DNA of 64,000 nt from Nitrososphaerales archaeon (GTDB lineage: Archaea; Thermoproteota; Nitrososphaeria; Nitrososphaerales; CADDZS01): NCBI GenBank assembly GCA_030041295.1, contig JASHOD010000039.1, positions 124,001 through 188,000 on the forward strand, in the 5' to 3' direction. How positions within the stretch are numbered: position 1 is the first letter of the stretch; every line of letters starts with the position of its first letter. This document shows positions 23,810 to 33,034 of this stretch, piece by piece. The position numbers were made by a program, and so were the translations under genes. The notes under the pieces are model-generated. The model made no database searches. It was not told the origin of the DNA and saw only the letters and a list, made by a program, of their open reading frames with translations.

Positions 23810-23933
23810 CTATGACTTCTCTGATTTACACATATAATATCTTATGGCTGTCTAGCATAAAATTTCACCATAGATGATTTGGTCATGCATTGGCAATATC
23901 TAGCTTATTCCATTATATGGAGGTAAACCAAAA

Positions 23934-25091
23934 CTGGAGCCTTACGAAATAATAATCTTCGATAGGCGTGACCCTAAAAACAAAGGGGCAGGGGGTGGTG
24001 TCCGTGTTCTATGGAGAATTGTCTCTGAAGTTGCAAAAAGGCTTGAATCAAACTCCAAAATCTATTGGTACTCTTGCTATCAGCATGGCCTTCCAAGAGA
24101 AGAGATTTTGGAAAAAGTTACTATCAGAAGGTATGCACCTTTTCCTCTCTTGAATTTTATCTCGCCTTTAGTTCTATTACGGCACAGACGGAAATCGATA
24201 CTAGTTATTGATGCTTGCACTCCTATCTCTTACTTCTCTAGACTTTTCACTACTACGCCTGTAGTCACTGTAATTTATCACATATGGAAAGAGGAGCTAA
24301 TTCGCACTCAATATCTCGGAACGGTCGGTACTCTCTCCATTGGGCCCTTAGTGTATGTCGCAGAGAAAATGACAATAAAGAACTCTAGCGGACTACCAGT
24401 TATTACTTTTTCGGAACATACTGCAAAAACTCTTGGACAACTCGAGAAAGCTCCAAATCCTTTAATTTACATAAAAGAAGGCATTGTTCTTCCGAAAGTC
24501 AAGGAAAAAGTATTCGTTGAGAATCCTAGACGAGGTAATCACCAATTAGTTACTGTTGGAAGATTGGTTAGATCAAAGGGGATTGAATTTTCTCTTTTCC
24601 TCACAAGTAGGCTGAAAGACTCTTTTCCTGACGTTTTGCTTCATGTCATTGGGACAGGTCCATACGTCAATCGGTTGAAAGGAATATCGGAAAAACTCAG
24701 ACTGGATGATAATGTCGTATTTCATGGCTACGTATCCGAGGAAGAGAAGAGCGCAATTGTCTCTCAGTCAAAATTGATGATCATAACATCTAAGAAGGAA
24801 GGCTTTTCCACACCAGCTATCGAAGCTGGCGTATTCGGAGTTCCAACTGTAGGATTCGATGAATTTGGAACTCGGGAAGCTGTGGAAGATGGGGTGACTG
24901 GGGTTATACTACCGTATGGAGATGTTGAAGGATTGTACATGGCCTGCGCTTCGCTCTTCACCGACGAAGAACTTTATTTAAAACTCAGTAAGAACTGCAA
25001 GACACGAGCTAAAGAATTTGACAACAATTTGATGATTGCGAAAGGGGCGAATACATTGATTGCACTTTCTAAGAGAAGCATAAAAGCTTGA
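23934..25091 (+). CDS. GT4-family glycosyltransferase with apparent CTG start
   Basis: From CTG at 23934 the frame encodes 385 residues beginning (M)EPYEIIIFDRRDPKNKGAGG, a usual GT4 N-terminus with a glycine-rich donor loop. The C-terminal half has VTVGRLVRSKGIEF, VIGTGPY, FHGYVSEEEK and the ExFxxPxxEA-type site KKEGFSTPAIEAGVFG. The first ATG/GTG/TTG-type codon (TTG 24108) would remove 58 residues of the N-terminal Rossmann domain. No earlier standard start exists after the stop at 23901. A perfect GGAGGT lies at 23919-23924, 9 bases before CTG. It is probably a hexosyltransferase for the surface glycan. Confidence 0.82.
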   Translation: MEPYEIIIFDRRDPKNKGAGGGVRVLWRIVSEVAKRLESNSKIYWYSCYQHGLPREEILEKVTIRRYAPFPLLNFISPLVLLRHRRKSILVIDACTPISYFSRLFTTTPVVTVIYHIWKEELIRTQYLGTVGTLSIGPLVYVAEKMTIKNSSGLPVITFSEHTAKTLGQLEKAPNPLIYIKEGIVLPKVKEKVFVENPRRGNHQLVTVGRLVRSKGIEFSLFLTSRLKDSFPDVLLHVIGTGPYVNRLKGISEKLRLDDNVVFHGYVSEEEKSAIVSQSKLMIITSKKEGFSTPAIEAGVFGVPTVGFDEFGTREAVEDGVTGVILPYGDVEGLYMACASLFTDEELYLKLSKNCKTRAKEFDNNLMIAKGANTLIALSKRSIKA

Positions 25092-25270
25092 TGAGATTCG
25101 TCATATGGAAACATTCAGATACTTTTGGCACTGAATTTCTGGATAGATATGCATATTCTGTAAATATCGCCTTATTCCATAATTTCAGCTGTTGGAGCCT
25201 TTTTCCAGATTGCTTCATACTAGGCTGTAAAGCTGCGTCTAGGTGTGAACTTCTAGAAAAGTCAAGAAAT

Positions 25271-26827
25271 TCACTGTTGGTCTTTCCTAAGAAGGGTGAG
25301 ATATCGACTTATTAGATCCAGTAGATATCCGACTAATTTTACCTCTTTGAATTGCTCGCGTAACGCCCCCACATCATCCTTTGGAAGTGCTTTAGTCCAA
25401 GCCATAATCGGAATCAGAATAAGAAGGAAGAGTGCCCCCATCAGGACAACAGCAAAGTAGGGATTCGAAATGAATAACGAAATTGGATAAACAATCACCG
25501 CGCTCAATCCTGAGGAAAGATAGATTCGCCACACAGAGGACGTTTGTAGATTTGCTCCGAGCACTTGTGACACGTACTTAGATCCTAGAACAAGCGAGAC
25601 CAAACCGCCAAGAATTGTTCCAATTATTATTCCATAGACTCCAACATAGAAGACTAATAGTACTGAGGCAACTATTGAAAGTATTGACCCAGTCGCAGTA
25701 GCGAATAATGCTCTGCGTGTCTCTCCAACCCCATATAGAAATGTGCTCCAAGAAAGGTTGCCGATACCCGCGAGTAAATATACTATTGACAAAAGCAAAA
25801 GATAATGTCCCGCGTACTCGTATGCGCTACCCAACAATGCGACAGTTAAAGGAGTCGAGACCGCCATCACGAACATCGTAATTGGCGTAACAAAAAGGGT
25901 CGTGTATTTTACAGAGAGTCTGTAGGTGCTTGCTAATTCCTTAGTTCCTCCGTTCACCGTTTTGCTGAACAGCGGGAGTAAGGCTGTGGATACCGGATAG
26001 GTAAATAGGACAATAAAAGCGGATATGTTTAGGGCTTGACCATACCAACCGATTTCTGTGTTTGAAACAGTGTAAGCTAGAATCGTAGTTTGAATCGGTG
26101 CGACCACACCAGTTAGTAGTATCGAGAAGAAGATGGGCCACGCATAATCCGCGCTCATTGCTACATCTTGCTTAATGTTTCTTGGAATTGCACTTTTGTT
26201 CATTGAAATTAGTAAAATAAGAGAAATCGCTCCAGCTCCTATAAAACCAAAAGAGTACCCTCCGATCGCTCCAAGTACCGAATAACCGATTAACAGAAGG
26301 AACACCGACAGAGCCAGCTTTGCGACAGACTGAATGATTTGGAAAATAGCTGCTTTATCAAAAGAGTGTAACCCAACAAAAGCTGCTATGCCATTATAGT
26401 ACAGGATCTGCCCTACCACAGAGAGCAAAGCGACAGGTATTATGATACCGCTTGAAAGTTCTGGGCGATGCAAAAGATCCGTGGAAATTATGTTTGTGAA
26501 GGGAATAAGCAAACTAATAGCGAAAAAACCTACAACGAAATGAAGAGCCGAGATTGTGTAACTGAATGAGATTGCTTTCTTCTCGTTTCCCTCTGATAGA
26601 TACTTCGACGCATAGCGTGTTATAGTCGAGGTTGCGCCAAGTCTCAAAACAAGGTAAACATACGAAGGAATTATTAGAGCAATGTTATACAATCCGTAAT
26701 TAGCGGGACCAAGAAGCCTTCCAACAATGATCAATGTGACAGCAAGGATAATTGTGGAGACAAGGTTTCCCACAAAGAGATGATATGTGCCCTTGCTGAT
26801 CGTAGACTTTTGCGAGGCCTGGGTCAT
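25271..26827 (-). CDS. Polysaccharide flippase, Wzx/MATE-type
   Basis: A 518-residue protein with about 14 membrane helices and the family's first-helix block TYHLFVGNLVSTIILAV with IIVGRLLGPANYGLY. Such proteins move polyprenyl-linked oligosaccharides across the membrane before transfer to protein or polymer. It is convergent with the GT4 gene upstream (start side free). The start is ATG at 26827. It is similar in plan to the second flippase at 34010-35548, so the island may handle two glycans or carry one redundant copy. Confidence 0.87.
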   Translation of the reverse strand: MTQASQKSTISKGTYHLFVGNLVSTIILAVTLIIVGRLLGPANYGLYNIALIIPSYVYLVLRLGATSTITRYASKYLSEGNEKKAISFSYTISALHFVVGFFAISLLIPFTNIISTDLLHRPELSSGIIIPVALLSVVGQILYYNGIAAFVGLHSFDKAAIFQIIQSVAKLALSVFLLLIGYSVLGAIGGYSFGFIGAGAISLILLISMNKSAIPRNIKQDVAMSADYAWPIFFSILLTGVVAPIQTTILAYTVSNTEIGWYGQALNISAFIVLFTYPVSTALLPLFSKTVNGGTKELASTYRLSVKYTTLFVTPITMFVMAVSTPLTVALLGSAYEYAGHYLLLLSIVYLLAGIGNLSWSTFLYGVGETRRALFATATGSILSIVASVLLVFYVGVYGIIIGTILGGLVSLVLGSKYVSQVLGANLQTSSVWRIYLSSGLSAVIVYPISLFISNPYFAVVLMGALFLLILIPIMAWTKALPKDDVGALREQFKEVKLVGYLLDLISRYLTLLRKDQQ

Positions 26828-27332
26828 TGTGTAGCCGTTAGACCTACTTTTCTTTCGTACTTAAGTGAAATTGACCTTAGCGAGCTACAAGAATTCCTCA
26901 TCCACTTTCTACCCCGACTTCGCCTGCTTATACATTAACAACCGACACGCATTTTATCGCTAATGCTTCCTATCCATTCCTCGATGCTTCTTTACCATGT
27001 CAATACTGAGAATTTTTTAACTAAACAGTTTGGTGAAGAGAAAAATTGTGTGCGATAGGTACAAGAAAGCCTTTTCAAAAGCTAACATTGCTTCGAAAGC
27101 AATGACAAATCGCAAAGTGGATCCATCGGAACGATGACTGACTCGCTCAAAGTACAACAACTCATGAAACGGCTCGGAGTTCAATATCCGGCGTTCTCTG
27201 CTTTTCGAGTATAGATGGTCTTCCGAGGACCTATCCTGATGTTACGAGGATCAGTGATCAAATCATCATATTATGTAAGGGCATAATTCAGATATTCATT
27301 CAAAGGACCTATTTTCCTATGAATTTGGTGTC
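26828..27332. other. 505-base gap with one inverted repeat
   Basis: No gene of convincing length. CATTGCTT/AAGCAATG form an 8-base inverted repeat with a 3-base spacer at 27086-27104. It sits in a short frame (27047-27136) reading YKKAFSKANIASKAMTNRK that starts with GTG and stops after 30 codons; it may be a relic but matches nothing I know. Confidence 0.45.
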
Positions 27333-28172
27333 CTACTTCTCTCTCAGAGCTTGAGCAATAGATACAGAAGTAATCTCAGAAAGAATTTTTTCAAATTTAC
27401 GATAAGCGGGGATCCCAAGATTACCATATACCCGTCGAGGTAATGAGGCCTTGTAATCAAATCGCACCAATTCCCAAGGATGAAAGTATAACACGCATTT
27501 TTTACCTTCCTTGTTATAGTTCCTTATAGCTTTGAGAACAAATTTTTCACCGAACAGTCTCAACCAGATGCCACCAGCTGCTGGCAATCGCATCTTCGGA
27601 AGATACCTGATCAGCAAGGGGAACTCTTTGATTGCGTCTGACGACACGGACTCTATGTAAGGATTCATTTCATCCATGAAATAGGGAACAGTCATAGCAT
27701 TAGAATTTCCATAGAAGAGCGCTGAAGCAGGAACGATTGAAGAATCATACAGAAAGTCATGGTGTGCCAGTTCCGAGATCGCCCAAGCAGTTTTTAAATT
27801 AAGGGAAAACATTGGTGCACGAAATCCAATGATCTTCTGGTTCGTTGCTTTACCTAAGACTTTGATGCCATCCTCTAACTCTTGTTTGAAGGATTCTCTG
27901 GTCAATTGTGGCAGTCTTGAATGTGAATAACCGTGAAAAGCAATCTCATGTCCTGCGTCTCTAATAGATTTTACAATTTGAGGATTCTTCGACGCAACTT
28001 CGCCAACTACAAAGAAAGTGGAAGTTGAATTGTATCTTCGGAGCGCTTCGAGAATGAGGTTAACAGCTCTTTCCAAATGAACATCCGCTTCGATCTGGTC
28101 ACGCTCGCAGTTTTTAAATGGCGGTCTATGATACCAATATTCGATATCAAATGTAACGTGATTTAACATCAC
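27333..28172 (-). CDS. Polysaccharide deacetylase (NodB-like)
   Basis: A 279-residue CE4-type enzyme: TFDIEYWYH near residues 8-16 supplies the first acidic pair, HGYSHSRL the metal His-x4-His pair, GFRAPMFSLN the Arg motif, and FLYDSSIVP the substrate groove. The family removes N-acetyl groups from glycans, in this cluster probably from a lipid-linked or cell-surface glycan. GTG 28172 and ATG 28169 are both possible starts. Its upstream neighbour on the same strand is a phosphatase gene 66 bases away. Confidence 0.88.
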   Translation of the reverse strand: MMLNHVTFDIEYWYHRPPFKNCERDQIEADVHLERAVNLILEALRRYNSTSTFFVVGEVASKNPQIVKSIRDAGHEIAFHGYSHSRLPQLTRESFKQELEDGIKVLGKATNQKIIGFRAPMFSLNLKTAWAISELAHHDFLYDSSIVPASALFYGNSNAMTVPYFMDEMNPYIESVSSDAIKEFPLLIRYLPKMRLPAAGGIWLRLFGEKFVLKAIRNYNKEGKKCVLYFHPWELVRFDYKASLPRRVYGNLGIPAYRKFEKILSEITSVSIAQALREK

Positions 28173-28238
28173 ACAGTCACGAACGCTTAGTTTCTTAAAA
28201 GCTGAGAGTCTTTAAAAATGCACAATCATAACTTCCAT

Positions 28239-28751
28239 CTATTTAGACAGCTTTATCGTGTCAATGAAAGTTTTGATTGCGGTTTCTTGCCCTTTTTCAA
28301 TAAATTTGGGCCATATGGCTCTGACTTTCCCAATTGCTTGGTCGGAAGTCAGATTATACTTCACAGCGAGAAAAGATCCGAGAATCACGCCTGTTCGTCC
28401 TTTTCCCCCGTAACAGTGTATTAATATTGGCGCCTTTCCATAATTGTCTTGCAAGTAATTCACCGCTGACAAAATTTCGGAATATTTCGGTACTGAGTGA
28501 TCTGCCATTGGTACGTGCTTATAGCTTTGCAATCCAACAATTCGAAGTTTATTCTCTTCGAGGGTGTTTTCTGTCAATGTTAGAATTATCTTAATCCTTT
28601 GAACATTGCAAAGCCAATTTATTTGGCCTTGAGTGATTGGCTCTCCAGATGTTGCCAATATATCGTGCTCGATCCATCTAAAATTCTTTGGTTTGGAAGA
28701 AAACGATCTAATGAATCTTGAAACACGTCTTTTGTAGGAGAACGTTTCCAT
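28239..28751 (-). CDS. Dual-specificity-type protein/phospholipid phosphatase
   Basis: A 170-residue cysteine phosphatase with the signature HCYGGKGRTGV (Cys and Arg of HCx5R) and an upstream MADHSVP loop in which Asp is the likely general acid. ATG 28751 is chosen because a TATA-like element (CTTTTAATTTTAA on the minus strand near 28785-28797) leaves a short leader; the longer frame to 28901 is unlikely. Placement among glycan genes suggests action on a phosphorylated sugar or polyprenyl intermediate, or phosphotyrosine control of the cluster; both are inferences. Confidence 0.85.
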   Translation of the reverse strand: METFSYKRRVSRFIRSFSSKPKNFRWIEHDILATSGEPITQGQINWLCNVQRIKIILTLTENTLEENKLRIVGLQSYKHVPMADHSVPKYSEILSAVNYLQDNYGKAPILIHCYGGKGRTGVILGSFLAVKYNLTSDQAIGKVRAIWPKFIEKGQETAIKTFIDTIKLSK

Positions 28752-28975
28752 CTTCTTCGATTCAGTTCCTTTCGATTCTAGGATTAAAATTAAAAGCGAT
28801 ATGCTGCAAAGATGTCTTATGATTGTGGTTCTTTTCAAGATATCCTTTCCGATAGATTTCTCTTTCATATGAGGAGGTCTTGAGAACCATAGTCGTTGCA
28901 CCCAAATTATAGCCTAATAACTGTAGATGGATAGCCTTGATGTCTTGCACTTCAAACGGAAGATAGAAGAACCAA

Positions 28976-30205
28976 TTGCGAAAAGTACTTGTCACTGACG
29001 CATCAACACGCACTGGGCTTGCGGTCATAAGGTCTCTTGGCTCCAAGCAGATCGAGGTAACTGCTGGCGAAAGTGAACATGTTGCCTCTGGTTTTATGTC
29101 TAAATATTGTCATAAACGCATCGTCTATCCTGACCCCGCCCAAGACAAAGAAAGGTTTGCTACAGCAATTAAGAGATTTGTTTCGGCCCACGATTTTGAT
29201 CTCATCATTTCTACAACTGATATTACTTTAATGCCTCTGCTTCTTTGCAAAGACGAAATCGAGCGATACACAAAGGTAGCTTCCCCGACATTGGATGTGG
29301 TACTTACAACAATGGACAAAGTTAAGACATTGGAAATCGCAAAACGTATCAAAATTCCTTTTCCGAAAACTTATCTCTTAAACGGTTCTACTACTCTCGA
29401 AAAGATCGCGAGCGAAATAAGATATCCTGTGGTAATTAAGCCTAGAATGTCTATTTATTGGAGAGGCAACAAAGCTTTCAAGCTTAAGGTTAAGGAGAGT
29501 AATTACGCGCGAAATTCTGAAGACTTAAAGAACAAACTGGCCAAGATTCAAATGTTGTGCAAAGAAATTGGGGTCCCCCCCGATTTCCTATTCTTGCAAG
29601 AGTATTTTGAAGGTCAAGGGTTCGGAGTTGAACTTCTATTTGATCAAACTGAGGCCTACGCGACTTTCGCTCACAAAAGGTTGAGAGAATATCCACCAAG
29701 CGGAGGAGCTAGCACTTTGTGTGAAAGTGTAGTGCAACCAGAAATGCTACAATTTTCGACAAAGTTGCTCGAAGCGCTACATTGGCAAGGAGTTGCCATG
29801 GTAGAATTCAAACTGAATTATAACACTAAACAACTTTCCTTAATGGAGGTAAACGGTCGATTCTGGGGATCCTTGCCTCTTAGTATAAGAGCAGGAGTTG
29901 ACTTTCCCTACTTGTTGTACCTATATCTGATGGGTGATAAAGGATTCAAAATACCCAATTACCTAGTTGGCCTTAAACAGAGGTGGTTGTTACCTGGAGA
30001 TCTTCTCTGGTTATACTCTAAGATGGCACATAGAGACCACATTGTTTCGAGTTTAAGACAGTTTCTATCTTCATTTTCAGCAAAAGGCGATGTACTGTTA
30101 GATAAGGATCCGTCACCGGTAGTCGGGGCCATGATTTCTTCTCTCGGCTCCTTTTCGGATTTGGTTCGAAGGAGAAGAACGATTGAAGGAGAAATTATTG
30201 CTTGA
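28976..30205 (+). CDS. ATP-grasp family ligase
   Basis: A 409-residue protein with an N-terminal pre-ATP-grasp domain (VLVTDASTRTGLAVIRSL), ATP-grasp lid and nucleotide residues (YPVVIKPRMSIYW, LFLQEYFEGQGFGVELLFD) and the metal-binding MVEFKLNYN...LMEVNGRFWGSL. It belongs with carboxylate-amine ligases of the CarB-like/PylC type. In glycan loci such enzymes attach amino acids or similar groups to sugars or carriers, so an amide-linked decoration is possible. The start is a TTG at 28976. It is divergent from the phosphatase gene. Confidence 0.83.
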   Translation: MRKVLVTDASTRTGLAVIRSLGSKQIEVTAGESEHVASGFMSKYCHKRIVYPDPAQDKERFATAIKRFVSAHDFDLIISTTDITLMPLLLCKDEIERYTKVASPTLDVVLTTMDKVKTLEIAKRIKIPFPKTYLLNGSTTLEKIASEIRYPVVIKPRMSIYWRGNKAFKLKVKESNYARNSEDLKNKLAKIQMLCKEIGVPPDFLFLQEYFEGQGFGVELLFDQTEAYATFAHKRLREYPPSGGASTLCESVVQPEMLQFSTKLLEALHWQGVAMVEFKLNYNTKQLSLMEVNGRFWGSLPLSIRAGVDFPYLLYLYLMGDKGFKIPNYLVGLKQRWLLPGDLLWLYSKMAHRDHIVSSLRQFLSSFSAKGDVLLDKDPSPVVGAMISSLGSFSDLVRRRRTIEGEIIA

Positions 30206-30301
30206 TAAGTTTGCCTAGCTAAAACCTGGTGATATCAGCTTAATGAGCTTCAGTGGCGCAAGATCGTTGATCGCTCTTTCTAGACGATAAATTGAATGCT
30301 G

Positions 30302-31453
30302 TTAGTTCGTTGTAGAGAACTTCGCAATAGACTCGCAAATCTTCCGAACGTCCGATTCAGTCAATCCTTCATAAGTAGGTACGCTGATTCCTTTTTCAGA
30401 TAACTCCTTTGCAACGGGATTCTCGATTTGGTACTTCTGGAACGGCGGAAGTTTTGAAATTGGATAAAACATAGGACGCGTTTCGATACCTTCCGAGGCA
30501 AGGAATGACTGTAAATGTTTTCGTCTTTCTGGATTTAGATTGTTCAGAAGAAAAGTGTACATCCAGAATACACATTTTGCCCAGTTCATTTCCGGATGAG
30601 GTGTAACCTTTGATCCGAACATCTCAATCAAATGTGATGAATAAAAGTGGCATATCTCTCTGTACTTTTCAATTCTCTTGTCGAGGCTTTGAAGTTGAGC
30701 ACATCCTAAAGAGGCCTGCAAGTTTGTCATTCTATAATTGAAACCTACCTCAGGATGCCAAAAATGCTCTTTGCGATCTGCGCCATGATCTCGCAGTAGT
30801 TTCATTTTCTCCATCAATGGAAGATCATTTGTAAGGCACATTCCGCCCTCTCCGGTAGTTACAAGTTTGTTCCCGTAGAAACTAAAACAGGAAATTTTGC
30901 CAAATGTACCGACCTTTTTCCCTTTGTACAACGCTCCATGCGCCTCAGCACAATCTTCGACCAGGACCAAATTCCGCGATTCACATAGTTCAACTATTGG
31001 ATCGAGGTCGACGGGATGGCCATAAAGGTGAACGACTATGACCACTTTCGTTCGATCTGTAAGTCGCTTTTGTATTGTATCAGCATCCATTCCAAAGTAA
31101 TCTCGATTAGAGTCAACCAGAACCGGCTTGCCACCACAAAGCAGTACCATATTTGCAGGGGAAACGAATGTCAAATCTGGAACTATTACCTCGTCCCCAT
31201 TTCCTATTCCAGAGGCGACGAGAGCCAAGTGAAGTGCAGTTGTGCCATTCGAAGTGGTGACTCCATATTTCGTGCCTACATAATTTGAGAATTCGTTCTC
31301 AAATCGTGAAATGAATTCACCGCTAGAGCTAATCCAACCAGAATCGAAAGCTTCTAGAAGTAACTTCCTTTCCGTGGATCCTAAATTTGGCCGAGCCAGC
31401 GGATACACGAACTTCGGTTTGGGACTAACGCGAATGCTTTGTTGAGCTTCCAT
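30302..31453 (-). CDS. DegT/DnrJ/EryC1/StrS aminotransferase, perosamine synthase-like
   Basis: A 383-residue PLP-dependent sugar aminotransferase with TSNGTTALHLAL, EDCAEAHGALYKG and the PLP lysine in FSFYGNKLVTTGEGG. The set YPLARPNLG...FISRFENEFSNYVG is typical of GDP-perosamine synthases (RfbE/Per). It overlaps the upstream GDP-mannose dehydratase gene by 29 bases, so the pair likely turns GDP-mannose into GDP-4-keto-6-deoxymannose and then GDP-perosamine. The pathway assignment rests on this pairing and subgroup resemblance. Confidence 0.86.
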   Translation of the reverse strand: MEAQQSIRVSPKPKFVYPLARPNLGSTERKLLLEAFDSGWISSSGEFISRFENEFSNYVGTKYGVTTSNGTTALHLALVASGIGNGDEVIVPDLTFVSPANMVLLCGGKPVLVDSNRDYFGMDADTIQKRLTDRTKVVIVVHLYGHPVDLDPIVELCESRNLVLVEDCAEAHGALYKGKKVGTFGKISCFSFYGNKLVTTGEGGMCLTNDLPLMEKMKLLRDHGADRKEHFWHPEVGFNYRMTNLQASLGCAQLQSLDKRIEKYREICHFYSSHLIEMFGSKVTPHPEMNWAKCVFWMYTFLLNNLNPERRKHLQSFLASEGIETRPMFYPISKLPPFQKYQIENPVAKELSEKGISVPTYEGLTESDVRKICESIAKFSTTN

Positions 31454-32504
31454 AGACTCGGCTTCCTACGTAAAATTCATTTTGATTTTCTATATTTAGA
31501 GAACTAGGTACATCCCAGGGAAACATCTTGCCATTAAGCGAAGCTCGCCATCTACGAACATCCTCTTCTACCATAATCTTCACTAAGTCAGAAAACGAAG
31601 TCTTTGGTTTCCAGCCAAGGATTTTGTTTGCTTTAGTATAGTCACCTTTTAGAGCAGGCACATCGAGAGGCCGAAAGAGCTTCTTGTCGATGATAACATG
31701 ATCTTCCCAGTTAAGTCCCACGCTTGAAAATGCGATTTCCACAAGTTCTTGTACTGAATGTTGTGACCCGGTAGCAACAACAAAATCGTCTGGGGTATCA
31801 TTTTGAAGCATCATCCACATGCTCTCGACGTATTCAGGAGCATATCCCCAATCTCTCTTCGCTTTGAGATTTCCAAGATGAATTGATTTTGTAAGGCCTA
31901 ATTTTATCATCGCGACGGTATTGGTTACCTTGCGAGTGACAAATTCCAAGCCTCTTAACGGCGATTCGTGGTTAAACAGCAGTCCATTACATGCAAACAT
32001 TCCAAACGATTCCCTGTATATTCGAGTAAGCCAATAACCATAAACTTTTGCTGCAGCATATGGGCTTGCTGGGTGGAACGGGGTTTCTTCGTTTTGAGCT
32101 TGGGAAGCGCCATCTCCGTACATCTCACTCGAAGAAGCCTGATAAAATCGAACATTCTTTTTCAAAAGTTTCAGAGCGTCTAGTATTCTCGTCACACTTA
32201 TCCCCGTTATGTCGCCTGTTGCAGAAGGCTGGTCAAATGAAGCTTCTACAAAACTTTGAGCAGCAAGGTGATAAACTTCATCAGGGTTTGATCGGATAAT
32301 CGCGTTTATTACCGATCCGGTGTCCATTAAGTCACCTGGAATAAGAGTTATTTTATTCTGTACGCCTAAATACTGGAGCCTCCAAAAAGATGGAGTCGAT
32401 GTCCGTCTGTAGATGCCAAAGACGTGATAGTTCTTCTTTAAGAGGAGTTTAGCAAGATAAGCCCCATCTTGTCCTGTTATGCCAGTAATTAGAGCAGATC
32501 GCAA
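31425..32504 (-). CDS. gmd: GDP-mannose 4,6-dehydratase
   Basis: A 359-residue extended SDR: ALITGITGQDGAYLAKLLL, the GMD-specific YRRTSTPSFWRL loop, EVYHLAAQSFVEASF, SSSEMYG and Tyr-x3-Lys in YAAAKVYGYWL, then NHESPLRGLEFVTRK. It makes GDP-4-keto-6-deoxy-mannose. It is the first gene of the operon with the aminotransferase. The long region 5' of it carries a hairpin at 32687-32749. The start at 32504 (ATG) directly precedes the Rossmann strand. Confidence 0.92.
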   Translation of the reverse strand: MRSALITGITGQDGAYLAKLLLKKNYHVFGIYRRTSTPSFWRLQYLGVQNKITLIPGDLMDTGSVINAIIRSNPDEVYHLAAQSFVEASFDQPSATGDITGISVTRILDALKLLKKNVRFYQASSSEMYGDGASQAQNEETPFHPASPYAAAKVYGYWLTRIYRESFGMFACNGLLFNHESPLRGLEFVTRKVTNTVAMIKLGLTKSIHLGNLKAKRDWGYAPEYVESMWMMLQNDTPDDFVVATGSQHSVQELVEIAFSSVGLNWEDHVIIDKKLFRPLDVPALKGDYTKANKILGWKPKTSFSDLVKIMVEEDVRRWRASLNGKMFPWDVPSSLNIENQNEFYVGSRVYGSSTKHSR

Positions 32505-32686
32505 GTAGTAATTTTCTATACTCCTTCGGACAAACTGAACGAAAAATGATATTTAAGGGTGCTTTCGAAGTCCACTGTTTTTTGATGAGAGAGTGTAGCA
32601 AATGCCTTTTTCTATATTCATTTTTCATGAGTTAATTGAATTACTACAGTTTTCTTATCGATGATAGCTGATTAGCCAACTGCAGG

Positions 32687-32749
32687 TGCTATCTTTACTT
32701 ATCGAGTCTAGTGCCCTAAATTGATTTCTTAGGACACTAGCTGATAGCA
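32687..32749. repeat. Nested inverted repeats in a divergent intergenic region
   Basis: CTAGTGCCCTAA (32708-32719) pairs with TTAGGACACTAG (32729-32740) at 11 of 12 positions across 9 bases, and an outer pair TGCTATC/GATAGCA (32687-32693, 32743-32749) extends it. It lies in the 530-base gap between the divergent gmd and a membrane-protein gene. It could be an operator or a structured RNA; the rest of the gap shows no gene. Confidence 0.7.
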
Positions 32750-33034
32750 AGTATTGGAACAATTTTCTTAATTATCTTCGCTTTGATGATAGTCCACATG
32801 AGTCGAATTTCCAATCGAAGTCTAACGACACAAAGAGATTTGACACTGGATAATCGGTGTTTTGTGTAGCTCCTCGGCGATTCCGTCCGATACCATTGAC
32901 TCAGGTAAGACATGAATAAAGCTAGAAAAAATCAGGCCAATTCAAATTCTCTTATTTAAAGCGATAGAGAATTGAATCAAGATCATTTCCATCTACTTTT
33001 GATCAGTGAATCTTTTTTTTAGATAATTCTTTAA

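Noticed and set aside
25088-25315. Plus-strand frame just after the GT4 gene
   Set aside because: It overlaps the 3' end of the flippase gene, has no motif, and its composition is not convincing, although its first 25 residues could be a gene relic.
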